From: JBQCHF01 sp051953655
Lineage (GTDB): Bacteria; Actinomycetota; Actinomycetes; Motilibacterales; Motilibacteraceae
Assembly (NCBI GenBank): GCA_051953655.1
Contig: JBQCIO010000234.1
Span: 1 to 12,470, forward strand
Reading direction: 5' to 3'
DNA length: 12,470 nucleotides
The notes below the pieces were generated by a model that searched no databases, had not been told where the DNA came from, and saw only the letters and a program-made list of their open reading frames with translations. Shown here piece after piece: positions 1-6,733 of this stretch. The position numbers and the translations under genes were made by a program. How positions within the stretch are numbered: position 1 is the first letter of the stretch; each line of letters opens with the position of its first letter.

Positions 1-57
1 GGGGGGGGTTTTGTGGGGGGCGCTGTGGAGGGGTGTTGGGGTGGCGGGGGGGGCCCC
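1..57 (+). other. G-tract-rich segment with G-quadruplex potential
   Basis: The left edge carries G-runs at 1-8 (8 G), 15-20 (6 G), 30-33 (4 G), 38-41 (4 G) and 46-53 (8 G), with mostly short loops. The tracts at 30-53 have four-base loops, which fits a four-layer quadruplex on the strand that is sense for the downstream IclR gene. The segment lies about 100 bases upstream of that gene's start, so it could sit in its promoter or 5' leader. The base pattern is also what low-quality sequence at a contig end looks like, so its biological reality is uncertain. Confidence 0.4.
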
Positions 58-140
58 GGCCGTGCTCCGTAGGCTCTGGCCCGGCGGGCGGCAGTCCCGC
101 GAGGAGCACGGCGTGCGGGCTGCGGACGAGCGCCGGCGAG

Positions 141-146
141 AGGAGG
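141..146 (+). promoter_or_regulatory. Ribosome binding site of the IclR gene
   Basis: A perfect AGGAGG lies five bases before the GTG at 152. It settles the start of the IclR gene against the longer open frame that begins at 11. Confidence 0.75.
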
Positions 147-151
147 GACCG

Positions 152-937
152 GTGGAGGAGGCGCAGGTGGTCGAGCCGGAGCCGCGCGCGACCGGCGTGC
201 AGTCGGTGGAGCGTGCGCTCGACGTGCTCGAGGCGCTGGCCGCCCGCGACGTCCCGATGGGCGTGAGCGACCTGGCGCTGGCCACGGGCCTGGCCTACGG
301 GACCCTGCACCGGCTGCTGCGCACCCTCGCGGTCCGCGGCTACGTCCGGCAGGACGCCAGCCGCAAGTACGCCGTCGGCCCGGCGGTCGCCCGGCTCACC
401 GCCGCCGGCACGCGCTCCCTGGCAGCCCCCGTCCGTCCCTACCTCGCCCGGCTGGTGGAGGTCAGCGGGGAGACGTCGAACTTCGCCGTGCTCGAAGGCG
501 ATTTCGTCGTCTACGTCGCCCAGGTGCCCAGCAACCACAAGCTGCGCATGTTCGCCGAGGTCGGCCGGCGGGTCCTGCCGCACTGCACGGCGGTGGGCAA
601 GGTGCTGCTCGCGCAGCTCCCCGTCGACGTCGTCGACGCCGTGGTGACCCGCACCGGGCTGCCCCGGCGCACCGAGCGGACCATCACCGACCCGGCCGCC
701 TTCCACGCCGAGCTGGCCGCCGTGCGTGAGCGCGGCTTCGCCGTCGACGACGGCGAGGAGGAGGTGGGGGTGCGCTGCCTGGCGGTGCCGGTGGCCGACC
801 GCGGCCGGGTCGTCGGCGCCTTCTCGGTCTCCGGCCCGGCCGACCGCATGCTCGACGGCCGCCGCGCCGCGATCCTGGCCGGCATGACCGAGGTGGCCGA
901 CAGCTTCGCCCGGGAGGTGCTGGCCGCCCGAGGCTGA
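152..937 (+). CDS. IclR-family transcriptional regulator
   Basis: This is a 261-residue one-component DNA-binding regulator of usual IclR length. An N-terminal winged helix-turn-helix (about residues 16-76, including VSDLALATGLAYGTLHRLLR) binds DNA. A C-terminal IclR effector domain (about 77-258) follows, with the family hallmarks HCTAVGKVLLA (144-154) and EEEVGVRCLAVPV (202-214). The GTG at 152 is chosen because AGGAGG at 141-146 sits five bases upstream and the protein then begins just before the HTH; the reading frame stays open to position 11, but that extension is low-complexity and Arg-rich. The stretch around VYVAQVPSNHKLRMF resembles IclR proteins that control allantoin/glyoxylate or sugar-acid pathways, but I cannot assign an effector. 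The gene converges on the LacI gene. Its targets are not evident and may lie to the left of the window. Confidence 0.9.
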   Translation: MEEAQVVEPEPRATGVQSVERALDVLEALAARDVPMGVSDLALATGLAYGTLHRLLRTLAVRGYVRQDASRKYAVGPAVARLTAAGTRSLAAPVRPYLARLVEVSGETSNFAVLEGDFVVYVAQVPSNHKLRMFAEVGRRVLPHCTAVGKVLLAQLPVDVVDAVVTRTGLPRRTERTITDPAAFHAELAAVRERGFAVDDGEEEVGVRCLAVPVADRGRVVGAFSVSGPADRMLDGRRAAILAGMTEVADSFAREVLAARG

Positions 938-938
938 G

Positions 939-1013
939 CGGACTCACGAGCGGATCTTGCTGCATCACCACGCTCGAGGTGGGTGCACCAGGTCTCATGA
1001 TCCGCGGAGTCCG
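939..1013. terminator. Large stem-loop between convergent genes (putative bidirectional terminator)
   Basis: Nested inverted repeats fill most of the 91-base gap between the IclR and LacI stop codons. The outer arms are CGGACTC (939-945) with GAGTCCG (1007-1013). The next arms are GCGGATC (950-956) with GATCCGC (999-1005). The inner arms, TGCA plus CACC (961-969) with GGTG plus TGCA (978-987), close on a short loop. No U-tract follows on either strand, so this is not a classical intrinsic terminator. Its position after two converging genes still suggests that it ends or insulates both transcripts. Confidence 0.55.
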
Positions 1014-1028
1014 GCGGCCGGGCGACGC

Positions 1029-2105
1029 TCAGCGGTGCGGACGCGCCGTCGACCCCCGCACCACCAGGTGCGTGTCCAGGCGCGGCGAACGCGGCCGGCG
1101 GCCCTCGAGCTGGGCCAGCACGAGCCGGGCGGCCTCCCGGCCCTGCTGGAAGAGCGGGTGCGCCACCGTGGTGAGCGGCGGGCTGCTGCGGGCGGCCTCG
1201 GCGATGTCGTCGAAGCCGACCACCGAGAGGCGGCCGGGGACCTCGAGGCCGGCGTCGGCGGCGGCGTCGAGGACCCCGAGGGCGAGGACGTCGGTCACGG
1301 CGAAGACGGCGGTCGGGCGGGAACGGGCCGGCAGGTCGAGCAGGCGGTGGGCGGCCTCGCGGCCGGAGCCGCGGGTGTGGTCGCTGGCCTCCACGACGGC
1401 GCGGTCGGGCAGCTCGGCCCCGGCCTCGGTCACAGCGGCCCGGAAGCCGGTGACCCGGTCCAGGATGCCGGGCCGGACCGGCCCGGCCTCCGTCGGCGTC
1501 AGCCCGCGCGGCATGGCGACCACGCCGAACCGCCGGTGCCCGAGCTCGAGCAGGTGACGGGCCGCCACCGCCGCCGCGGCGGCGTTGTCGATGCCGACGT
1601 GCGGCATGCCGGGCAGCCGTGGGCTGCCGGCCGCGACCATCGGGACGCCCCGGGCGCGGGCCGCCGCCACAGCCGGCTCCGACGGGACGAGGTGCAGCAG
1701 GACGAGCGCGTCGACGACCGCGCCACGGACCTTCGCCTCGGGGTCGCTGCCGGCCGGGATGATGAGCAGGGCCTGCCCGGCCTCGGCCAGCGCGCTGGTG
1801 AGCCCGTGCAGGAGCGAGACGGTGCCCGGGTCGGTGAAGGCGTAGGGCAGCTGCTCGGTGAGCACCACGCCCACCGTGTCGCTCCGGCCGCGGCGCAGGG
1901 ACCGGGCCGCCGGGTCGGGCCCCGCGTAGCCGAGCTCGGTCGCCAGCGTCAGCACGCGTTCCCGGGTGGCGGGGGAGAGCTGGTCCGGCCGGTTGAACGC
2001 GTTGGACACCGTCATCGGGGAGACGCCTGCCGCCCGCGCCACGGTGGCCAGCGTGGGGCGGCGGGACGGGGAGTCGGTGCCGGCGCGCGAGGTCACGGAC
2101 CTCAT
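1029..2105 (-). CDS. LacI-family transcriptional regulator
   Basis: This is a 358-residue LacI/GalR-type repressor. The N-terminal HTH (about residues 17-38, TLATVARAAGVSPMTVSNAF) is typical of the family. A hinge helix follows at about 62-74 (PDPAARSLRRG). The rest is a periplasmic-binding-protein-like effector domain with the landmarks DTVGVVLTE (76-84), GIDN (171-174), TDVLALGVL (271-279) and SVVGFDD (294-300). The ATG at 2105 is chosen because it places the HTH near the N-terminus. Its Shine-Dalgarno is weak, and the GTG three codons inside is an alternative; the frame is open to 2432 but would then overlap the divergent gene. The gene is divergent from the SWEET-like/alditol oxidase pair, and an operator-like palindrome lies in the shared intergenic region. 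It probably represses that pair and itself until a sugar or polyol ligand binds (inference). Confidence 0.92.
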   Translation of the reverse strand: MRSVTSRAGTDSPSRRPTLATVARAAGVSPMTVSNAFNRPDQLSPATRERVLTLATELGYAGPDPAARSLRRGRSDTVGVVLTEQLPYAFTDPGTVSLLHGLTSALAEAGQALLIIPAGSDPEAKVRGAVVDALVLLHLVPSEPAVAAARARGVPMVAAGSPRLPGMPHVGIDNAAAAAVAARHLLELGHRRFGVVAMPRGLTPTEAGPVRPGILDRVTGFRAAVTEAGAELPDRAVVEASDHTRGSGREAAHRLLDLPARSRPTAVFAVTDVLALGVLDAAADAGLEVPGRLSVVGFDDIAEAARSSPPLTTVAHPLFQQGREAARLVLAQLEGRRPRSPRLDTHLVVRGSTARPHR

Positions 2106-2195
2106 CGTGCCGTGCCGGAGGTCACCGGGCGGCCCCGAGCGGGGCCGTGGGCGGGGTCGTCCTCCCGGTCGCGGCGCTGCACCCGACCCTTCGGA

Positions 2196-2222
2196 CCGTC
2201 GCTGTATCGTTACAGACGACGG
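2196..2222. promoter_or_regulatory. Putative LacI-type operator in divergent promoter region
   Basis: An inverted repeat lies between the divergent LacI and PQ-loop genes. Its core is CTGTA (2202-2206), TCGT spacer, TACAG (2211-2215). The outer arms CCGTCG (2196-2201) and CGACGG (2217-2222) pair with one bulged A at 2216. The central CG and the near-symmetric core TGTATCGTTACA, one base from a perfect palindrome, match the usual form of LacI-family operators. It is 47 bases upstream of the PQ-loop start and 91 bases from the lacI start, which suits repression of both genes. It also contains the only AT-rich hexamer in the region (TATCGT, 2205-2210), so it may overlap a -10 element. Binding is inferred, not shown. 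Confidence 0.65.
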
Positions 2223-2268
2223 GGAGCAGGAGCGGCGCAGCCGCGGGGCGGGACTGGACTCGGTGAGC

Positions 2269-2919
2269 ATGAACGGCGAGCAGGTCGCTGTCGGTCTGGC
2301 GGCGGTGGGCGCCACCCTCGGCGTCGTCATGGTGGTGCCGCAGGTGGTGCGGATCGTGCGCCATCCGCACCTCGGCGGGGTGTCCCCGGTGTCGTGGTTG
2401 CTCACCGCGCTCGGCTGCTCGGTGTGGCTCACCTACGGGCTGCGCACCTGGACGGTCCCGCAGATCCCGGGCAACGTGCTGCTGGTCGCCGGCGCGGTCC
2501 TGGTCGTCCTGCTGGTGCCCAGCGAGGTGGGGCGGGGCCGTCGGGCGCTCAACCTCGGTGCCGCCGCCCTCGGCCTCCTGGCGGTCGCGCTGGCGCTGCC
2601 GGCCCGCGACGTCGGCTACCTCGCCTTCTGCGTGGGACTGTGCTCGTCCTGGCCCCAGGTGGCCGAGTCGGTCGCGACCTGGCGCAGCGGCCGGCGCTCG
2701 GGCGTCTCGGTGCCCACCTGGCTGCTCAAGGCGGGTTCGCAGGTCTGCTGGCTCGGCTACGGCCTGGGCGCGCACGACGTGCCGGTGCTGGTGAGCAGCA
2801 GCGTCGCGCTGTCGACGTCGGTGCTCCTGGTCGGGCTCGAGACCACGGCCGCCCGGCGCGCCGCGGCCGCCGCCCTGGCCGCGGTCGAACGGGTCGAGGT
2901 GCTGGCCGAGGCGGTCTGA
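2269..2919 (+). CDS. SWEET-like PQ-loop membrane transporter (duplicated PQ-loop)
   Basis: This is a 216-residue integral membrane protein with two PQ-loop repeats. Repeat 1 has PQV at residues 24-26, then GVSPVSWLL (37-45) and WLTYGL (53-58). Repeat 2 has PQV at 129-131, then GVSVPTWLL (145-153) and WLGYGL (161-166). The repeats align well and are separated by a hydrophobic linker helix (about 94-111), which gives seven predicted segments in a 3-1-3 plan as in SWEET sugar facilitators. Most bacterial SemiSWEETs have one repeat of about 90 residues. The C-terminus (184-216) is an Ala-rich soluble helix. The ATG at 2269 is used; the GTG at 2263 is equally possible, and neither has a strong Shine-Dalgarno. 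The alditol oxidase gene starts 50 bases downstream and is probably cotranscribed, which points to sugar or polyol transport. The substrate is an inference; other PQ-loop proteins carry amino acids or have unknown roles. Confidence 0.8.
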   Translation: MNGEQVAVGLAAVGATLGVVMVVPQVVRIVRHPHLGGVSPVSWLLTALGCSVWLTYGLRTWTVPQIPGNVLLVAGAVLVVLLVPSEVGRGRRALNLGAAALGLLAVALALPARDVGYLAFCVGLCSSWPQVAESVATWRSGRRSGVSVPTWLLKAGSQVCWLGYGLGAHDVPVLVSSSVALSTSVLLVGLETTAARRAAAAALAAVERVEVLAEAV

Positions 2920-2957
2920 CCGTCGGTGCAGGATGAGGCCAGGCGAAGCGCGCAGGC

Positions 2958-2965
2958 AGGGAGAG
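2958..2965 (+). promoter_or_regulatory. Ribosome binding site of alditol oxidase gene
   Basis: AGGGAGAG lies four bases before the ATG at 2970. It supports that start and independent translation after the 50-base gap from the PQ-loop gene. Confidence 0.65.
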
Positions 2966-2969
2966 CTGG

Positions 2970-4238
2970 ATGAGCACGACGAACTGGGCCGGCAACGTGG
3001 TCTTCTCCGCGCGCCGGGTGCTGCGCCCGACCACGGTGGACGAGCTGCGCGACATCGTCGCCGGCTCCGACGCGGTCCGGGTGCTCGGCACCGGCCACTC
3101 GTTCAGCCGGGTGGCGGACACGACCGGCGACCTCGTGTCGCTGGCGGCCCTGGTGCCGGCCGAGGACCCGGCGCTCGGGGTCGTCGTGGACACCGAACGA
3201 GCCGTCGCGAGCGTGCCGGCGGCGGTGCGCTACGGCGACCATGCCGGCGTGCTGCACGCGTGGGGCTGGGCGCTGCCCACCATGGCCTCGCTGCCGCACA
3301 TCTCGGTCGCCGGCGCGGTGGCCACCGGCACGCACGGCTCGGGGCAGGGGCTGGGGAACCTGGCCAGCCAGGTCAGCGCGGTCGAGCTGGTCGCCTCCGA
3401 CGGCGGCACGGTGCTGCTGCGCCGCGGCGAGCCGGACTTCGACGGCGCGGTGGTGGCCCTGGGGGCGCTCGGCGCGGTCACCCGCCTCGAGCTCGACCTC
3501 GTGCCCACCTTCGACGTCCGCCAGGACCTCTACGTGGCGCTGCCCTGGGCCTCGCTGCTGGACCGGTTCGACGAGGCCGTCAGCGCCGCCTACAGCGTCA
3601 GCGTGTTCACCGACTGGCAGGGCGACGCCGTCGGCCAGGTGTGGCTCAAGAGCCGCGCCGACGCCGGGCAGCCGGCCGGGCTCGAGCACCTCGGCGCCGC
3701 CCGGGCCGACCGGCCGCTACACCCGGTGCCGGGCATGCCGGCGGAGAACTGCACGGAGCAGCTGGGCGTGCCGGGGCCCTGGCACGAGCGGTTGCCGCAC
3801 TTCCGGCTGGGCTTCACCCCCAGCAGCGGTGACGAGCTGCAGTCCGAGTGGTTCGTGCCCCGCGCGGAGGCGCCCTCCGCGCTGGAGGCCGTGCGCGCGC
3901 TGCGCGACGTCGTCGGGCCGGTCCTGCAGGTCTCCGAGATCCGGACCATCGCGGCCGACCAGCTCTGGCTCAGCGGCGCCTACGGGCGCGACACCGTGGC
4001 GCTGCACTTCACCTGGGTCGGCGACACCGCGGCCGTGCTGCCCGTGGTCGGCCGGCTGGAGGAGGTGCTCGCGCCGTTCGCCGCCCGCCCGCACTGGGGC
4101 AAGGTGTCCGTGGCCGCGCCCGACCAGGTCCGCGGGCTCTACGACAAGGCGTCGGACTTCATCGCGCTCGCGGCGCGCTACGACCCGCGCGGCGCGTTCC
4201 GCAACCAGCTGCTCGACGCCTGGTTCCCTCGCACCTGA
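2970..4238 (+). CDS. aldO: Alditol oxidase (FAD-dependent, VAO family)
   Basis: This 422-residue flavoenzyme closely resembles Streptomyces coelicolor AldO (about 418 residues), which oxidises the C1 hydroxyl of xylitol, sorbitol and similar alditols to the aldose and reduces O2 to H2O2. The N-terminal FAD-binding domain (about 15-180) has GTGHSF with His43 at the position of the covalent 8-alpha-histidyl-FAD residue, and the flavin-binding stretch LPHISVAGAVATGTHGSG (108-125). The C-terminal oxidase domain keeps the AldO active-site residues: Ser107 (MASLPH), Glu323 and Arg325 (EIRT), Thr348 (HFTW) and Lys378 (HWGK). The signature blocks NCTEQLGVPGPWHERLPHF and FTPSSG are also shared. There is no signal peptide, so it should be cytoplasmic. 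It follows the SWEET-like gene and is probably under LacI control. D-arabinono-1,4-lactone oxidase is the nearest alternative, but the active-site match favours alditol oxidase. Confidence 0.92.
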   Translation: MSTTNWAGNVVFSARRVLRPTTVDELRDIVAGSDAVRVLGTGHSFSRVADTTGDLVSLAALVPAEDPALGVVVDTERAVASVPAAVRYGDHAGVLHAWGWALPTMASLPHISVAGAVATGTHGSGQGLGNLASQVSAVELVASDGGTVLLRRGEPDFDGAVVALGALGAVTRLELDLVPTFDVRQDLYVALPWASLLDRFDEAVSAAYSVSVFTDWQGDAVGQVWLKSRADAGQPAGLEHLGAARADRPLHPVPGMPAENCTEQLGVPGPWHERLPHFRLGFTPSSGDELQSEWFVPRAEAPSALEAVRALRDVVGPVLQVSEIRTIAADQLWLSGAYGRDTVALHFTWVGDTAAVLPVVGRLEEVLAPFAARPHWGKVSVAAPDQVRGLYDKASDFIALAARYDPRGAFRNQLLDAWFPRT

Positions 4239-4244
4239 GGTCGC

Positions 4245-6560
4245 TCACTCCGACGTCCTCACCCCGGGCGCGACGGGGGAGTGCGCGTCGAGGAAGGCGA
4301 GGGCGTGGGCGGCGTCCACCGCGCGGCCGAAGAGCCAGCCCTGGGCGTGCAGCTTGGCGACCGGCTGGGCGGCCGCCACCCGCAGCTGCTCCTCGGTCTC
4401 GATGCCCTCCACCGTGCAGGCCAGGCCGAGGGCCTCGGCCAGGCCGCAGACGGCGGCCACGATGGCGCGCGAGGCGGGGTCGTGGGGAAGCCCGGCGGTG
4501 AAGGACCGGTCCACCTTCACGAAGGTCAGCGGGAGCCGGTGCAGGTAGGTGAGGGAGGCGTAGCCGGTGCCGAAGTCGTCCACGCCCAGGTGCACCCCGG
4601 CGGCGCGCAGCGCGTGCAGCTGGGTGACGGTGCCCTCGCCGGCCTCGAGCAGCACGCTCTCGGTGAGCTCGAGGGCGAGCAGGTGCGGGGGCAGCCCGAA
4701 GCGCGCCAGCTCGTCGAGCAGCTCGAGGGTGAACTCGGGACGCACGGCCTGGCGTCCGGAGACGTTGACGGACACGGGCACGGCCCGGTCGGGGCGCTGC
4801 CAGCCGACGGCGTCGGCCAGCGCGGTGCGCAGCACGTGCGCGCCCAGCGGCATGATCAGCCCGGTCTCCTCGGCGACGTCGATGAAGTCGCCGGGCGGGT
4901 GCACCGTCCCGTGCTCGTCCACGAGCCGGACCAGCGCCTCCATGCCGGTCACCGAGGTGGTGCGGGCGTCGACGACCGGCTGGTACTGGACCAGGACGGA
5001 CGCCCCCTCGCCGGCCAGCGCCGCGCGCAGCAGTCCCTCGGTGGTCACGCGCCGTTGCACGCGCCCGCTCACGCACTCGTCGTAGGCCTCCACCCGGTTT
5101 CCGCCGCGCTGCTTGCCGGCGTACATGGCCGCATCGCTGCCGGCCAGGACGGCGCTGGCGTCCTGGCCGGGGGTGTCGACCACGAGCAGCCCCACGCTGG
5201 CGGTGACGGTCAGCGGGGTCCCGGCGACCACGGCCGGCTCGGCCAGCGCGGCCCGCAGCCGTTCGGCGAGTGCGGCGGCGCCGGCGCGGTCCTGCGCCGA
5301 GGTGAGCACGGCGAACTCGTCGCCGCCGAGCCGGCCGACGACGTCGTCGCGGCGGACCAGCGAGCGCAGCCGGTCCGCGGTCAGCGTCAGCAGCTCGTCG
5401 CCGGCGGCGTGCCCCCAGGTGTCGTTGACCCGCTTGAACCGGTCCAGGTCGACGAAGACGATGCTCACCGGCTGCTCCGGGCCGGCGGTGCGCAGCCGGG
5501 CCCCGAGCGAGGACAGCAGCAGGCTGCGGTTGGCCAGGCCGGTGAGCGGGTCGTGCGTGGCGAGGTGGCGCAGCTCGGCCTCCTGCGCGCGCCGGTGCGT
5601 GATGTCCTCGATCTGCACCAGCAGCCAGGGCGCCTCGCCGCCGGCCCCTCCCGAGGCACGGAAGCGGGTGAGGGTCGCCTCGCCCCACCGCGTGCTGCCG
5701 TCGGCGTGCAGGTAGCGCTTCTCCAGGCGGACCGGCCCGCCGCCGACCCGGCGCGCGCCATCGCGCATCATCGCGACGTCGTCGGGCCGGGTGAAGGCGA
5801 GCGCCGGCGTGCCCAGGACCTCGGCGCGGCTGCTCCCCACCATCCGGCAGGCGGCCTCGTTCACCTCGCGGATCACCGCGTCCTCGTCCACCAGCACCAT
5901 GCCGATCGGCGCCGAGGCGAACAGGACCCGGAACTGCTCCTCGTTGCGCCGCGCCTCGGCCAGGCTGGCGGCGAGGCTGGCCTCGCGCTCGCGCAGCCGG
6001 CTGTAGAGGCCGGCGTTGGTGATGGCGATGGCGGCCTGGGTGGCGAACAGCTCGAGCAGCTCGCGCTGGAGCTCCCCGGGCACCCGCCCGTCGACCGGGT
6101 CGTCCACCGAGATGACCCCGACCAGCTCGCCGTTGCTGCCGTGCAGCGGCGCGAGGAGGGCGTCGAAGGGGTGCCAGGCGCCGGGGTCGTCGACGATCGG
6201 CAGGTCCGGCACGTGCATGTAGAGGTCGGTGTCGTCGGCGGCCATGACGACGTCGTGGTGCAGGAACCGCAGCGTCCCCCACGGCTCGCCGAGCTCGAGC
6301 AGGTGGATCCAGTTGGCCACGCTGTCGGTCTGGCCGGCCAGGGCCTCGTGCACGTCCGGGCCGCCGGACACGGCGACCACGCGCAGCTGGTCGCCCTCGA
6401 CGAGGTTCACGACCGCGGTGCGGAAGCCGATGGCCTCGACGACCGCCGCGGCCACCGCGTCCAGCGTGCGGGTGAGGTCGAGGCTCGCGCCGATCCGCGT
6501 GGAGACGTCGTGCAGCGCGCGCAGGGCAGCGGACCGCTGCTCGAGCCGGGTCAAGGGCAT
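4245..6560 (-). CDS. GAF-PAS-GGDEF-EAL cyclic-di-GMP turnover protein
   Basis: This 771-residue cytoplasmic signalling protein both makes and breaks down c-di-GMP on paper. An N-terminal GAF domain (about 12-185) is followed by a short linker helix, a PAS domain (about 205-322, ending IEDITHRRAQEAEL), a GGDEF diguanylate cyclase domain (about 331-493) and an EAL phosphodiesterase domain (about 505-757). GGDEF is intact (412-416), Asp371 is the usual metal ligand, and an RxxD inhibitory I-site is present (403-406). EAL is intact (541-543), with Asn599, Glu631, the DDFGTGY loop (661-667), Lys682 and Glu718. There are no transmembrane segments. The ATG at 6560 is used; a GTG at 6572 closer to GGGGAAGG is an alternative. 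The gene converges on aldO with only six bases between stop codons. The signal sensed by GAF or PAS is unknown. Confidence 0.93.
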   Translation of the reverse strand: MPLTRLEQRSAALRALHDVSTRIGASLDLTRTLDAVAAAVVEAIGFRTAVVNLVEGDQLRVVAVSGGPDVHEALAGQTDSVANWIHLLELGEPWGTLRFLHHDVVMAADDTDLYMHVPDLPIVDDPGAWHPFDALLAPLHGSNGELVGVISVDDPVDGRVPGELQRELLELFATQAAIAITNAGLYSRLREREASLAASLAEARRNEEQFRVLFASAPIGMVLVDEDAVIREVNEAACRMVGSSRAEVLGTPALAFTRPDDVAMMRDGARRVGGGPVRLEKRYLHADGSTRWGEATLTRFRASGGAGGEAPWLLVQIEDITHRRAQEAELRHLATHDPLTGLANRSLLLSSLGARLRTAGPEQPVSIVFVDLDRFKRVNDTWGHAAGDELLTLTADRLRSLVRRDDVVGRLGGDEFAVLTSAQDRAGAAALAERLRAALAEPAVVAGTPLTVTASVGLLVVDTPGQDASAVLAGSDAAMYAGKQRGGNRVEAYDECVSGRVQRRVTTEGLLRAALAGEGASVLVQYQPVVDARTTSVTGMEALVRLVDEHGTVHPPGDFIDVAEETGLIMPLGAHVLRTALADAVGWQRPDRAVPVSVNVSGRQAVRPEFTLELLDELARFGLPPHLLALELTESVLLEAGEGTVTQLHALRAAGVHLGVDDFGTGYASLTYLHRLPLTFVKVDRSFTAGLPHDPASRAIVAAVCGLAEALGLACTVEGIETEEQLRVAAAQPVAKLHAQGWLFGRAVDAAHALAFLDAHSPVAPGVRTSE

Positions 6561-6660
6561 GCCGGGCTGCACCCACCTTCCCCGTGTGCCGGACCGCACG
6601 TGCCGCGCCAGCGGGTGGTCGCGCGTGCGGACGAGCCGGGGCACGGGTGCACCGGCGTCG

Positions 6661-6674
6661 GCCGATGCATCGGC
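6661..6674. promoter_or_regulatory. Perfect 14-bp palindrome upstream of the c-di-GMP gene
   Basis: GCCGATGCATCGGC is a perfect palindrome about 100 bases upstream of the GGDEF-EAL start, in the 173-base gap to the small membrane protein gene. Its location fits a dimeric regulator site or a hairpin in the 5' leader. No regulator can be named from the window. Confidence 0.35.
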
Positions 6675-6701
6675 GGACCGGACCGGAGGTTGAGAAGTCC
6701 G

Positions 6702-6716
6702 TCCCGGCAGCCGGGA
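6702..6716. terminator. Short GC-rich inverted repeat downstream of small membrane protein gene
   Basis: TCCCGGC and GCCGGGA flank one A, so as RNA this would be a short stem with a small loop. It begins 18 bases past the stop codon of the minus-strand small membrane protein gene. There is no U-run, so it may be a weak terminator or RNA-stabilising hairpin, or chance in GC-rich DNA. Confidence 0.25.
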
Positions 6717-6733
6717 GCGACCCCCGGTGGGCG

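Noticed and set aside
11..151. N-terminal extension of the IclR protein starting at position 11
   Set aside because: The extension is Arg/Gly-rich and not part of the family, and a perfect AGGAGG directly precedes the GTG at 152.
2106..2432. N-terminal extension of the LacI protein to position 2432
   Set aside because: It would overlap the divergent PQ-loop gene and the operator and puts over 100 non-family residues before the HTH.
957..2936. A 659-codon plus-strand open frame
   Set aside because: It lies antisense to the LacI gene and out of frame over the PQ-loop gene. Its translation is Gly/Arg/Ala-rich with no domain. Long shadow frames are expected at this GC content.
3717..4094. Minus-strand frame inside aldO, and similar short antisense frames
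   Set aside because: There is no motif, and the overlapping aldO gene is strongly conserved in sequence and catalytic residues.
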